A stretch of 64,000 bases of DNA. Source: Amaurobius ferox (Eukaryota; Arthropoda; Arachnida; Araneae; Amaurobiidae). Position 1 is the stretch's first letter. The number at the start of each line of letters is the position of its first letter. The stretch spans positions 155,193,178-155,257,177 of the forward strand of contig OX578136.1 in NCBI GenBank assembly GCA_951213105.1, written 5' to 3'. The translations under genes and the position numbers were made by a program. The notes under the pieces were generated by a model. It ran no database searches and was not told the DNA's origin. It saw only the letters and a program-made list of their open reading frames with translations. Below, one piece after another: positions 13,016-26,057 of this stretch.

Positions 13016-14294
13016 TGAGGGTCACATTGAAATTTTTGAGACAGAAGCAGACGATATGCGTTAGAAAAAAAATTATTGAGCGGATATTTAAATTTGAACT
13101 CTTTTATGTCCGCAGACAATAATTTGTAGCAACAATTACAATTTAGCTATCGTAGAATAAATTTTGAAAGAAAAGAAAATGGAGTTGACGCGAGAGCATT
13201 ATCGAGCTGTGATTTTCTATGATTTTAAAGTGGAGCTAAATCGAGAAGAATGTCTACAACGTCTACCATTAGAATATGGAAATGATGTTCCATCTCGTGC
13301 CAATGTATGCAGATGGTTTACAGAGTTTAGAAGAGGTCGACATTATCTCCTGGATGAAGAACACACAGGAAGACCTTTGTCATCTGTAGTTCCAGAAAAT
13401 GTGTCAGCCATCCGAAAATGTTAATCAACGATAATCGCTGTACCCACCAAATAATACAGTAGGAACTTAACATTGAATCCGTAGCTATACATAAAATTAT
13501 TCATGAAGAACTGCATATGAAAAAAGTTGCTCATGAAAAACTGCATATGACTGAATAGTTTATCGTTGGGTCCCCCATAATTTAACAGAACACCGAAAAG
13601 CGGAGCGTGTCAGAATCAGTAAAGAAACCCTAAAATTAATAATGGTGGACACAGCATTATTTCTAAAATGATATCTGGTGATAAAACGTACATACCGTTT
13701 TTTGGCGGTTCAACACAACACTTCAAGAAAGTAATGGGTTTTTGACGCCAAACCAACAATGGTTGGCGTCAAAGAGACAACTAGCAATGAAAAGAGTAAT
13801 GCATACCATGTTCTTCAGAAGTACAGGTCTGGTCAAAGCCATAAAGCTAGAGGGACAGAAGACAGTTACAGCTAACTAGTACACCACTAAGTGTCTTCCA
13901 GAAATTCTTCAGGAAGTGAATATTAGGGGACACATGCTTCACCATGACAATGCATCTTCTCATTCAGCAAGAATGACAGTCGAATTTGTTGAACAAAAAA
14001 CATCAAAGTGGTAAAACATGCACCCTATTCTCCTGATCTTGCTATGTGTGACTTTTGGCTATTTTTTAATCAAAAACAAAATTACATGGGCGTCGTTTTC
14101 ATTCCGAAGATGAGATTAATGAGGCTATTTTTCATCGATTCCAAGAAATGGATGGCTTGAATCATTTAATCTTTGAAAAATTCGCCTACATAAGTGCATT
14201 GATGTTGGAGGGGAGTACTTTGAACACTCCTAGGAGTTGGTAAGTTTAACTTGCACCACTTAGCTGTATCTCAAAAATTTCAGTGTGACCCTCG
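13016..14294 (+). mobile_element. mariner-family DNA transposon, full length but decayed
   Basis: The ends GAGGGTCACATTGAAATTTT (left) and the complement of AAAATTTCAGTGTGACCCTC (right) form about 28-bp inverted repeats. They are bounded by TA at 13014-13015 and 14295-14296, the mariner target duplication. The length of 1.28 kb is normal for mariner. Inside are the transposase N-terminus and later fragments reading LHHDNASSHSARMT and YSPDLAMCDFWLF, which match the family's catalytic DNA-x2-H and Y-SPDLAP-CD motifs. Stops and frameshifts interrupt it throughout. Confidence 0.92.
13179..13424 (+). pseudogene. mariner transposase, N-terminal fragment
   Basis: From the ATG at 13179 about 81 codons remain open and then meet TAA. 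The start ELTREHYRAVIFYDFK, then EECLQRL, then an RANVCRWFTEFRRGR helix and GRP correspond to the paired helix-turn-helix DNA-binding region that recognises the inverted ends. The remaining two thirds of the enzyme, including the catalytic aspartates, lie downstream in broken frames up to about 14220. It cannot make active transposase. Confidence 0.88.
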
Positions 14295-14465
14295 TATATT
14301 GAAGAAAATTTGCTACTTTTGTTTCTAAAAATTTGTGCTAAGTATAATCCTATCAATAAAGGCCATGCCTGTTTTCAAATGCAATCCAATCAATAAATGT
14401 GCATTAAATGACTTTTATTATACTGCCTCAACGTATCATCTGAAATTATGAATGTATTCTTATAA

Positions 14466-14770
14466 AACAAAAATATGTCAGATTTTCTGGTTAGTTGAAG
14501 TTTTTATTGAAAACCGCCAAAAAGTGTAAGTAAACAAGAGCAATATACAACTAAAAACTCTCTATCTATCTTACAAGGTCACAAAAATATGTCAAGTACA
14601 ATAAAACAGCATTTAAATGTTCAAGAAATTCACAAAACAAATTATTCTGTTCTCAAAACACTGACGTAGTTCACAATTCACTTTAACTCTTATTACGTCA
14701 GATCAGTTCAACGGAAAGATGATACATATGATGATACGTGTTTATACACCTTATCTTTAGAATGTGGTCC
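14466..14770. repeat. possible fragment of the LTR-like repeat at 16890
   Basis: The segment reads GTTGAAGTTTTTATTGAAAA and then AGTAAACAAGAGCAATA, loosely like the stretch after 16945. The match is weak. Confidence 0.25.
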
Positions 14771-14779
14771 TTTTCTTTC

Positions 14780-15055
14780 CACCCAGACCGCCCGACCTAC
14801 CCGAAGGTGTAAGGTACCTGTTTGGACGGACGGGATAGTGCCACCCAATTTAGACCGAAACCCAATGGGAGCGACATCTACAGATTCGTATCCTTTTTTC
14901 CTACCACCAACCTCTCGAAAGGACTTTTAATCCCATATATTTGACGGACCCGTACTCTGCGTGAACAGGGGAACAGTTTGGACAGAGTCGGGAATCGGAC
15001 GCATGTCCTCAGAGTACAATCCCCGTGCTTTAACCACTGGGATGTCCCGCCCCTC
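14780..15055 (-). mobile_element. SINE family B, older inverted copy
   Basis: The reverse strand reads head (CCCAGTGGTTAAAGC), body and tail with a stem GTCCGTCC...GGGCGGTC, then CTGGGTGG. Divergence is higher than in the 9.2-kb copy. Confidence 0.8.
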
Positions 15056-16225
15056 TAGAACGTGGTTATAAAATAGAACCTTCTTAAGATAATGAAAAAA
15101 TTCAAGAAATTTCCAAAACTTGTCCAAGTTGGCGATATTTTGCCAACTGTGTCGCCAAGATCACCGATTTTGTAGCTAAGGTCAAGCGACCCGGACAATA
15201 GAAATAATAGAAATGGTTGCCTGCAAATGTGTTTTCTGTTCGGGGAGAAGCATCGTGCAGTAAAATATTTTAAGTATTTGTTAGCAATGTTGATAAACTT
15301 GCGAAACAACTTCTAATAAACGTTTTATATGGAATTAAAAGAATGAATATTCTGTTGACTGACTTCTGCAAACTGACAAACTCCCACAGAAATCCTCATA
15401 CAAAAGCCCACTATTACAGTCAATTTATAAAAGGTGGAGGGGGAACGTCGATATTAATGTTTTAATATAAAAACTGTACTAGAAGGTTAAAAGTTTTGAA
15501 AACACTGTTACACTGTTATGAAGGAAGTAATATATTTTTTAATTTAAAACATTTATGTTAAATTTCTTTCGAATGAATCGTACATGTTAAATATTTTAAT
15601 AAATGTTTCCATTTTATAAAATTTAAATATCTTACAATATACATAATAAAATTATAAAAGGAACGGACCATATATGTTTCAATGAATGTTTATTAAAATT
15701 ATAAGTTTTTTTTTTTTTATGATGATGGAAGCAAATTTCTTAAGCTGATTCATAGTCTACGACACGAAAAGCGTGAGATGATATATAATAAATGGTGTTC
15801 AAGTATTGTTTGCAAATTCAAATGGAAACGACCACAACCAAATAGTTATGTATATAATAACGCTATTGTTTTAAATAACAATATGTTACCTCTGTCTGGT
15901 TTCAATTAGTGGTTAAAGAATGAAATTTGAAAACTCTATAGAATTTAAATTAACATTGTGTTTCAAATTGGCAATTTTTTTCAAACTTTTTTTATTTTAT
16001 TTACTTTATTTTAATTTTATTCTGGTTCTTTGAAAAGAATAAAATGAAGGTGTATAAAAAAGAGGTGTAAATACAATGAGTTTTTAACGTAACTTCATTG
16101 ACTTTTATTTTAAGTGCTTTACGCCATGAAAGAGGATTTTTCTCAAGAGAGTATAGTTCATGGATATAGGCATTAATCAGTCTCTTAAATTGTCCTGTAT
16201 CCCTAGTATCATTTAATATTGGTCT
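15056..16225. other. no gene; small TTGGCGA fragment
   Basis: 15115-15160 has a short stretch of TTGGCGA/TCGCCAA words like the core of repeat family A. The rest is AT-rich without features. Confidence 0.5.
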
Positions 16226-16229
16226 AATA

Positions 16230-16800
16230 TTGAACCGCCAATATTGTATATCTTGGCATTACATTGGGAATATTTGTAATGTAATCCCAATATTGGGCAA
16301 ATATCGGGTTTAGACCGGCTTCCAATATTGGCTAAATATTTTCATTACAATATTACGCCAATATTGGTGTTACATTGGAATTATTTCTAATGAAACGCCA
16401 ATATTGGCGTAATATTGTCTCAATATTTCAAGCCAATATTGGCGTAATATTGTCTCAATATTTCAAGCCAATATTGGCGTAATATTGTCTCAGTATTTCA
16501 AGCCAATATTGGCGTAATATTGTTTCAAAATTTCAAGCCAATATTGGCGTAATATTGTCTCAATATTTAAAGCCAATATTGGCGTAATATTGTCTCAATA
16601 TTTCAAGCCAATATTGACGTAATATTGTCTCAATATTTCAAGCAATATTGGCGTAATATTGCCTCAATATTTCGAGCCAATATTGGCGTAATATTGTCTC
16701 AATATTTCAAGCCAATATTAAGCCAATTCCGTCAAAATATCCACATTTTCATTCAATATTTCCAATATTGACTGCCAATATAGGGTCAATATTTGATTGC
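16230..16800. repeat. AATATTGGCG satellite, about 35-bp units
   Basis: The unit is about 35 bp: GCCAATATTGGCGTAATATT, then GTCTCAATATTTCAA. It is repeated about ten times between 16395 and 16720, with looser relatives (TTGGCATTACATTGG) on the left. Each unit contains the palindrome GCCAATATTGGC. Confidence 0.95.
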
Positions 16801-16889
16801 TACTAGGGATAATTATATTTTTACATTAATGCATCTTTCTCATCTTTCTCAATTGTACAATTGATCTTTCTTGGTTAAAATATTAATAA

Positions 16890-18150
16890 TGTAACGACGT
16901 GTTCTCTAGAATTGTGGGTATGCGCTTAGGATACAAGAATGAGTCCAACTTTCTGTATAACTAACACGTTTATTCACAAGCACAACGTAAACAAGAAAAA
17001 TACAGCCAAACAGCACTTAAATGATCCACCAATTTTACAAAATAACTGATATTATTCACAAAATATTGACAAAAGTAATTTACTGAAACAGCCATTACTA
17101 TTTTCAAAACATTGACAAAAGTCGCAGTTTAATGTAGTTCGTATTTTGTTAATTGCTCTCCGACTGAATGATGATTTCTTTTTATAGACTCTCCATAGAA
17201 ACTTCGGAAAATCTCTCATATCACGTAGAATAATCGTTATTTCGCGGTCCTTCTTGAACCTTCGGGAACTCGCCAAATGTCGCCAAGTTGGCGAAAATCG
17301 CCAAATTTGACACACCTTCTTCGACCTCCTCTCCCACTGGGTTCCGGTCTAAATTGGGTGGCTTTTCCCGGCAGTCCAAACAGTTACCTTACACCTTTCT
17401 GGTAGCCCGGCCGTCCAAATAGTTGCTCTTAGTCCTCTGGACGAGTCGGGCGGTCTGGGTCTTCTACACCTTTCTGGTAGGTCGGACGGTTTCGGTCTCA
17501 ACAACACCTTCTTCGAACTGTCGGCCACACAAATAGCTACTGCAAGCCTTCAGGTCAGTTGTGTGGTCTGGGTTTTTCCCACCTTCTTCGATCTGCGGCG
17601 TATGGCAACCCTAGGCTCATATCGCGGGAAAGGATGCTTGTACGAGTATTTTCTCCGTCTGGTTTTCGAAAGACACCAGAAGAAAGGGAATTTTACACGT
17701 TCGCAACAGTATATTAATTCGAAAAAAATATTTTATAATGGTATTGCTTTTTGTTATCCCTACTATACATGGATGCAAGGAAATTATTTAGGATCAAAAA
17801 TTGGATTTCGAGTTTTTGACGGATTTACACGTTTGAAGCAGTCTAGAATACGGAAAAAAAACCTATCGATTCGGATTAAATCTCGTTATAAAGATCGTTC
17901 TTGTATCTTTCCAATGGTGGCAAGGTGTAAGCTGTACGATAATATTTTCGATCGCTAAGGAACCGATATGTGCGAAAAACGTCAAAATAACGCTTCATCA
18001 TTAAATAACTAGAACGCTAATCTGATTTGAAAAAATATCAGCGAGGTGTTTCTTCTCGGGAGCCGAGGTATCCCTGTTCCAAATTTCATGACTGTACGTC
18101 GGTTAGATTTTTCGCTACAAACGACACAGACAGACATATATTATTATTAT
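16890..18150 (+). repeat. LTR-like dispersed repeat, longer copy
   Basis: It starts TGTAACGACGTGTTCTC and GATACAAGAATGAGTCC, and ends in CGCTAAGGAACCGAT then ACAGACAGACATATATTATT. The same head and tail reappear close together at 51489-51835, so this is one family. SINE tails (17325-17575) and a 131-codon open stretch (17563-17958) lie in the middle. That stretch runs into the repeat tail and matches nothing I know, so I do not call it a gene. Confidence 0.55.
17325..17575 (+). repeat. three successive SINE 3'-tail segments
   Basis: The first is a family B body end with its CCCGGCAGTCC arm. Then comes GGCCGTCCAAA...CGGGCGGTCTGGGTC, then a GGTCGGACGG piece, then GGCCACACAA...TTGTGTGGTCTGGG. 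Each stem arm has a matching partner even though the sequences differ, which is the basis of the covariation finding. Confidence 0.75.
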
Positions 18151-19185
<1,035 letters not shown>

Positions 19186-19702
19186 TGGTTTGCTTTAATT
19201 GCAATCTTATATTTAGAACTAACTTCTTATTTGTTTTATCTTCTTAAAAGAAAATCTAGTTTTTAAATATAATTCACCTGTTCTAATATCATTTCCTTGT
19301 CTACCAAGAAGACAGGTGAATGACGACAGGGGAATAACACATTATGTGATTTTACTATCTGAGCATATGAATTTTATTTGCATTTAACCGTAACTTGGTA
19401 TTCAGTTTGCTACACTAACTAGGCACACACGCACACACACATTATATATATATATATATATATATATACATAAATAAAAATTGAAAGATGTTAATCGAAA
19501 ATTATGCATAAACTACTGTATGTACAAAAAAGCCCATCTCTAGCATATCTGTTACAAATGAGTAACTATAGACCAAGACTAAGGATAAAGATAGAAGGTA
19601 ACATATCACTACAATGGAAAGGGGGATGAGAAGAATATTAGGATACACAATTCACAATTAAAAGTATATAAATATAAATAAAAATAAAAAGAAAACACGG
19701 CC

Positions 19703-20367
19703 AAAATGAGAAAAGGCAATAATAATTAGCTCAAGGTAAAAGATTAAGACATAGAGAACAATCAAGTGAAACTGCACAAAAAATGGCTGTTAGTTCGAAA
19801 TTGCATTCTCATCAGGACAGCCATACAATTCGAATTAAAACCGATAGAATAGCCAGTTTCTGACAATGGCGATAGCATTTAACTATAGACACCATTGGAA
19901 CTGTCAACTGGTTAGTGGAAGGAGAAAAATAAATCAATTGAATTACAAATCAGAAAAATAATACCTCCTCGAACAGAAATGTGAACTCATAAGCATTGTT
20001 ACCACGTGTAAGTTGAATAAACGACTGAGCAAAGGCAAAAATGAGAAAAGGCAATAATAATTAGCTCAAGGTAAAAGATTAAGACATAGAGAACAATCAA
20101 GTGAAACTGCACAAAAAATGGCGGTTAGTTCGAAATTGCATTCTCATCAGGACAGCCATACAATTCGAATTAAAACCGATAGAATAGCCAGTTTCTGACA
20201 ATGGCGATAGCATTTAACTATAGACACCATTGGAACTGTCAACTGGTTAGTGGAAGGAGAAAAATAAATCAATTGAATTACAAATCAGAAAAATAATACC
20301 TCCTCGAACAGAAATGTGAACTCATAAGCATTGTTACCACGTGTAAGTTAAATAAACGACTGAGCAT
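19703..20367 (-). repeat. 335-bp tandem repeat next to the Penelope-like RT
   Basis: Two almost identical units (19703-20037 and 20038-20367) begin AAAATGAGAAAAGGCAATAA and differ at only a few positions. They lie about 240 bp beyond the 3' end of the reverse transcriptase frame, in the place where Penelope-like elements carry tandem 'pseudo-LTR' copies. Confidence 0.9.
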
Positions 20368-20607
20368 TTCACCTCACTTCGTCAATGCGAGTGGGCACCG
20401 GAATGAATACATTTGAACGATACATAATATGTATGGAGACTTTCAAAAATAGTAATCAGTATAGGACTCAGGACAAGTGGAAAATAGTCATTCGAAAATA
20501 GTGAACAGTATTAGACTCAGGCCAAGTGGTAAGTTAGATGATAAGAATGGGTGAATTCTCAAAATTGAGTTATCCAATCAAAGATAAATAATGCATGTGT
20601 AAAATTA

Positions 20608-21468
20608 TTACGTGGTATATCTGAAATTATTAATAATATTATTTACAAATACTTCCGGATATTGGTAATTTTGACAAATGCGTTTAAGATTATTGATGTG
20701 GAGAAAGTGAAACCGAGGATCAGAAAGTCGATGTATTCGAAATAGCTGGTTTAAAATGATGTTTCTAAACAATTGAATAGAATTACAAGATTGATATGAT
20801 AGCAGCTTTATGATAGTGAAGTTGCAAGAATCTTTTTTATCATATAGATTGGTGATTACATGATTATTGAGGGTATCTAAATTTAGGTCTAAAAAATTTA
20901 CAGTTTGACTAACGCTAGGTTCATTAGGAATTAATTCTAGGTTAGATGGGTAAAAATCAATATTAATTGGGTAGGAATCATCAATGATAATACAAATTAA
21001 GTCGTCAACATATCTATATATAATATATGAATTAGAGTTAAAATGACATTCATAATAATAAAGATATAAGTTAGCGAGTATACTACTACTACAGCCACCT
21101 TGTGGTACTCCAGATGTTTGTAAATAAATGTTATCACCTTGGATAATATAATTATTGTATAACACAAAGTGCAAAAGCATAGGAATGTTTTTGACATTAA
21201 ATGCAACATTATTGGAAGATAGATAGTCATGATAAAGAGAGATAATAACTTTATATAAATCTTTAATGACAATATTAAATATGTCTTTAAAATCAAAGGT
21301 ATGGAAACCAAGAATTTGTGGAAGCTTGCTAAAGTGATTTACTAAATTAAAACTATTGTTCAAAGTGAAATATCTTGAATTCCTAAATTTAAGAGATTCA
21401 TTAATTCTATTTAAACAGTTAAGCAAGTACTTACTAGCTGTAGTGGTAAAGGTATTATGTGTCCACAA
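20608..21468 (-). CDS. Penelope-like element reverse transcriptase (5'-truncated)
   Basis: A 286-residue frame encoding the middle and end of a reverse transcriptase. Visible are QTSGVPQGGCSSSILANLYL (motif with the template-grip Gly-Gly and helix), YRYVDDLI (catalytic Asp-Asp), TVNFLDLNL, and a C-terminal block ending in NYQYPEVFVNNII that resembles the thumb of Penelope-like enzymes. I therefore assign that group, with other RT classes possible. A TAG lies five codons upstream of the first plausible start, so the N-terminal fingers are missing. No GIY-YIG endonuclease was found. The intact frame suggests fairly recent activity. Confidence 0.68.
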   Translation of the reverse strand: MWTHNTFTTTASKYLLNCLNRINESLKFRNSRYFTLNNSFNLVNHFSKLPQILGFHTFDFKDIFNIVIKDLYKVIISLYHDYLSSNNVAFNVKNIPMLLHFVLYNNYIIQGDNIYLQTSGVPQGGCSSSILANLYLYYYECHFNSNSYIIYRYVDDLICIIIDDSYPINIDFYPSNLELIPNEPSVSQTVNFLDLNLDTLNNHVITNLYDKKDSCNFTIIKLLSYQSCNSIQLFRNIILNQLFRIHRLSDPRFHFLHINNLKRICQNYQYPEVFVNNIINNFRYTT

Positions 21469-21493
21469 GTGACTGTTCTAAAACTGAGAGGTG

Positions 21494-21529
<36 letters not shown>

Positions 21530-21981
21530 CTTTTTATTCTGAGAATAATTAAAGACAGGTGAATGACAGGATAAAAATACTTTCCCCAAATTGTTCGATT
21601 TATAATATTACCCTGCACAGAATGATAGCTAGAACATAGTTATACTCTTGAAATGGTGGATATGGATTTTAGTAAAAAATAGTAATACTTTAATTATATT
21701 TTATTTTCAGCTATGTACAGGAAGAGGTGTTAAAATTTAGCGACAGATGAATGACAAAAAATCTAGGGGACAGTTGTAAAAAAATTAATTTGAAATATTG
21801 CTCTAATGCATATGTTTTATTACTGTTGATATTTAAAATTGTCTAATTTAGTAACCTTGTAAAAATTGTCTAATTTAATAAATTGTCTAATTTAACACTT
21901 TAATATGAAACATCAAATTAAAAGAAAACTAGAAAATTAAGGCTTCCAAATGAAGTTGTGATTTCATTATTTGGCTATTGG

Positions 21982-22554
21982 TAAGGTGACCAATTTTTTT
22001 ACAATGAAAAGGAGGACGAAAAAATTTAAGAAGAAAGTACAACGTAAATAAATGAAACATTTTATTAATTCAAACAAAAGTACACTAATTATGCTTACAT
22101 CCCTTTTAATTATTTACTTAAACGAGTATTTTTCCATTGAATAAATATTTTTTGTCAATATATCATTTTCTAACAGTAACAATATATTGAAAATTTCGGA
22201 GCAAGAAATATCCTTCATATTGAATTTTACGGTAAGTGTTGAGCTAGAGTATCAACATTCAATCTTGATTACACGAAGTATAATATAGAGATAAAGTAAA
22301 CAAAGTGAAATGCGCAATGGTGCGAGACACGTGAAGTTCTCCTATGCACTGCGCATGTGTTTCATAATCGCGTCTTTCCGAACTGTACCGTCACATGACG
22401 CGTAACAGTTCGGCGCGGCGTCTCTGAATACAGAGATTAACAGATTAGTTTTAAAATATCGAAAAGGAGGACAGGTAGGAGGACACTTTCAAGGAAGGAC
22501 AGAACCTACAAAAGAAGGACTGTCCTCCCTAAAGGAGGACGATTGGTCACCTTA
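21982..22554. mobile_element. hAT-like MITE with 7-bp target duplication
   Basis: Flanking CTATTGG occurs at 21975-21981 and 22555-22561. The ends TAAGGTGACCAAT and ATTGGTCACCTTA are inverted repeats, and the next few bases (GGAGGAC) are shared too. The 573-bp interior has no ORF, so it is non-autonomous. hAT elements usually duplicate 8 bp; 7 is what I can see here, so the superfamily call is tentative. Confidence 0.82.
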
Positions 22555-22561
22555 CTATTGG

Positions 22562-24195
22562 GACACACAGGGGAATGACATTTAATAAAAGAAACTAAAT
22601 TTTAAAGTATTAAAAATACAACTTGTTTCTTTAGCTAATGGGTGATAAATATGAACTACCTGTACAAAATAGTAAAACTGATCAGTGTCCAAAATCAGTC
22701 CCAAGTCATGCAAACTTTTATTTAAACACCTGGGACATGTAAAAATCCCATTTACTGAAAATGACCCATATATCTTTGCATCCTCGGTTTGTATCCCTCA
22801 CCAGACGCCATCATTTGTTGTTACTGGAAACGACGATAAATTGCTTGATAGCTCCGCCTTGATAAAAATGCAATATTTGAAGACTTTTTCAGAAAAATTG
22901 TGATGATTCTATTATTTATTATTATTTTATTCTAATTCTACCTTTTCCTGATATTTATTTATATCCTAAACACCTTTATAAGTACTTCGGTATAACAATA
23001 TATTTGCATAATTATGGCTTTTTATTAAATCTCATTCTCTATCGTCTGGCAACGTGTTACGTGCAAACCACACATTTTTTCATACTAAAGAGATAAAACT
23101 GTGCAACTTTGCAATTGAAAATTTTCGCCCATCTTGCTTCATTTTCGAGATAGGAATTTAAATTTCTTCAATTAGGCGCTAGAGGCGCTGCAAACTCTCT
23201 GAATTGATAGCGCATAATCGCTTTCCTATTTGCTGACCCTACTTTTGCTGCTTTAGAATACTTCAATCGAAAGATAAAGGGATGTAGAAGGACTTACGAG
23301 GAAACTCTGTATAGGGAAATTCATGTTCTGCCTTACATATTTTTACCCGATTCCTTACCCTGCCCATGCTTTCAAAACGAATAAAACAAAGAATAAAAAT
23401 ACAAAACAGTTATTTATCTTGCTGCTTAATTATTTTTAAAATCGTGTTTGGAAAAAATTCGTAATCTTTTCCTCCGAAACAGACGACAATGCCGAGATAT
23501 AACTTGAAGTGCTCCATTACTGTCGAACTCAAAAAGCACCTTGACACGAGCAGAAACATTTAAGAAACAAGGTTTACAGCGGGTCTTGATTGTTTGTCTA
23601 TTTCAATCAGAGGCGAAGTTCACTTTGAAAGTAACTCAGGGCGCGGGAAATTAAAATTAAACGACCGCCTCCATAAATGCATTGCGAAAGTTAACTGCTG
23701 TCTGCCTGCTCTAATAGAGAAGCCAGTTTCATAAAACGCTCCTACAGAAAACACTTTGTATACATTTAGCTATATAAGTGTTTTTTTGGAAGGTAAACTG
23801 TCATGTTCCTCACGATATGGAGACCTAAATAATCGATGTGAAGGTCGTACCGTTCTGAAGTGTGACGTACTTATAAGTTATGGCTCGGCTAAAATAATTA
23901 AACACTTTAAACAATCAACTATTACGATAAAATCATATATATGGGCATACGTCTGGGAAATCATGGGAAAATGAGGTTCTTAATGTTCAAAAAGGTAAAT
24001 AAAGAAAATAATTGAGAAATCAGCCCGTAAGTAGACGGGAGTAAAATAGTCTTCGCGTTGTTAATTGGTATTAACTAATAAATGGTATTGAACTGGTAAA
24101 TGGTATTCCCTGATGATGATTTGATGTTTATTGAATAATTGATTTGTGTTTATTTCTTGTAACTTGCAGAGTTCACTTTGAAATTAAGGGATTGC
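22562..24195. other. no gene or repeat recognised
   Basis: A 72-codon open stretch at 22685-22903 and another at 23756-23974 have no recognisable domain. The rest is featureless. Confidence 0.5.
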
Positions 24196-25730
24196 AATTT
24201 CGTCCCAGTAGCTCAATGGTAGAGCGTCGGCTGGCTAGTTTGAAAATCTAGAGCTCGATTCCCGGTTGAGACAGCAAGTTTCTTTACAATGGCGCCAGAA
24301 CAAATCAGCCCTGTAGGTTAGTGCAAAGATGTCTGATGTCTGAAGACCCCCAGATCGTCCGACTCACATAGTGGGTTTAGAGTAGCTATCTGCACGGCCG
24401 GGAAAGGATACCTCCTGCATTCAGGAGGCACCCAAAGTCTGCCATCCCGCCAAACGAACTTTTATTTAGGTCTAAAAATATAACAATTTATGAAAATATT
24501 GTGATTAAACAGCCAGTTTTACATTATATTTGAACTTAACAAGTACGTCCATTTTACAAAAAAGGGAAAATGGTTATTGCGAATATAGATAAAAAGATCA
24601 TTGAAAAATAAAATTTAGAGTGAGGTATAATAACATAATGAAAAATAGATTAAAATGAAAGAAAATAATAAAATTTTAAAAATAAAATTTAAAAAATATA
24701 TAAAAAGAAAATATATGAAAAGGAAAAAAATTGGGCGTATGAAAAAAAAAAGAAATTTAGAATAAAATTTAGAAAAGAAAAATAAGAATAAATACAAATC
24801 AAAAGAGGCAAAATGATGTCCGAGGTCTGAAGACCCCAGACCGTGCGACTCACATATTGGGTTTAGAGTAGCTATCTGCACGGCCGGGAAAGGATACCTC
24901 CTGCATTCAGGAGGCACCCAAGGTCTACCATCCCACCAAACGAACTTTTATTTAGGTCTAAAAATATTACTATTTATAATAAATACTGTGATTAAACAGA
25001 CAGTTTTACATTATATTTGAACTTGACAAGTACGTCCATTTTACAAAAATGGGAAAATGGTTATTGCGAATATAGATAAAAAGATCATTGAAAAATAATA
25101 TTTAGAGTGAGGTATAATAACATAATAAAATATAGATTAAAATGAAAGAAAATAATAAAATTTTAAAAGTAAAATTTAGAAAATATATAAAAAGAAAATA
25201 TATGAAAAAGGAAAAAAAAATTGGCGTATGAAAACAAAAACAGAAATTTAGAATAAAATTTAGAAAAGAAAAATAAGAAAAAATACAAATAAAAAGTGTC
25301 AAAAGAAAAAGAAAGATAAAAAAATAGAGGGAACACAATAAGTTCATATAAGTTAATAAGAATGAAATAACGGGATTCATTGATCAAAGATGTCTGATGA
25401 TGAGATGTCTGAGGTCTGAAAGTTACTCTCATATGAGTAGCAAGGATTTCGTGGACTCTGGGATATGGGGCGTCAATTTCAAATTAGGAGGATAATGGCC
25501 ACGCAGGAAGTTAGCCTGGAGGATAAAAATATCATCGAGGCTAACCTGGGGTAAAAATAGCAGGAGTTGGTCAGTCAGATTGTCAGTTACACGCCAATCT
25601 GATATTAGAGAGTGGAGAATGCAGAGTCTACTTCAAAAATAAGAGCTTACAATTTCGTCCCAGTAGCTCAAGGGTAGAGCATCGGCTGGCTAGTTCGAAG
25701 ATCCAGGGTTCGATTCTCGGTTGGGGAAGT
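24196..25730. repeat. compound SINE locus with 487-bp tandem duplication
   Basis: Two tRNA-like heads (GTCCCAGTAGCTCAATGGTA at 24202 and a sister at about 25661) bracket two near-identical 485-490 bp units starting at about 24325 and 24812, and a partial third at about 25387. Each unit includes, inverted, a SINE-type tail with a CCCGGCCGTGC arm and a perfect hairpin CCTCCTG/CAGGAGG. Confidence 0.82.
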
Positions 25731-25978
25731 TTCATTACGAACCTTTACAACTTTTACCAATCTTTATAGGAATTAAACGATTTCCAAAATATCACATGTT
25801 TCCAAATTAACCTTTTGGTGTTTGTTCTGCATACGACGTTTCTTACATATTAACAACTTTCGACAGTGGAAGTAAACAATAACTTAAATTAGGGATTTCC
25901 TATTATTGGTGACTAACATTTTCCCCTATTATTGTTTTTGAGAAAGCATTTTCAGTGAAACATTTATTTTTCGGAATC

Positions 25979-26042
25979 TGCTATAGATAGAGCTCATTCT
26001 GCTATAGATAGAGCTCATCTGCTATAGATAGAGCTCATTTAA
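25979..26042 (+). repeat. three copies of GCTATAGATAGAGCTCAT
   Basis: Three adjacent 18-bp units spaced by 3-4 bp lie just 5' of the candidate initiator ATG at 26049. Each contains GAGCTC. They could be promoter elements or a small satellite. Confidence 0.75.
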
Positions 26043-26048
26043 TATAGG

Positions 26049-26057
26049 ATGGCTGAT
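26049..26057 (+). CDS. possible initiator exon of the lectin-WSC gene (speculative)
   Basis: The signal-peptide exon at 26573 has no in-frame ATG and meets an in-frame TAA just upstream, so translation must start in an earlier exon that ends in phase 0. This ATG has a good context (A at -3, G at +4). Its third codon is followed by GTGAAT, a weak but usable donor, which would give Met-Ala-Asp joined to the Thr-Arg-Lys-Lys stretch. The open frame continues for 75 codons if unspliced, but that extension resembles nothing I recognise. A different or untranslated upstream exon is equally possible. Confidence 0.18.

Noticed and set aside
17563..17958. 131-codon hypothetical protein
   Set aside because: It begins in SINE tail sequence and ends in the LTR-like repeat tail, with no recognisable domain or codon signal.
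24202..24272. Functional tRNA gene
   Set aside because: The acceptor and anticodon stems do not close properly and the sister at 25661 diverges. A tRNA-derived SINE head fits better.
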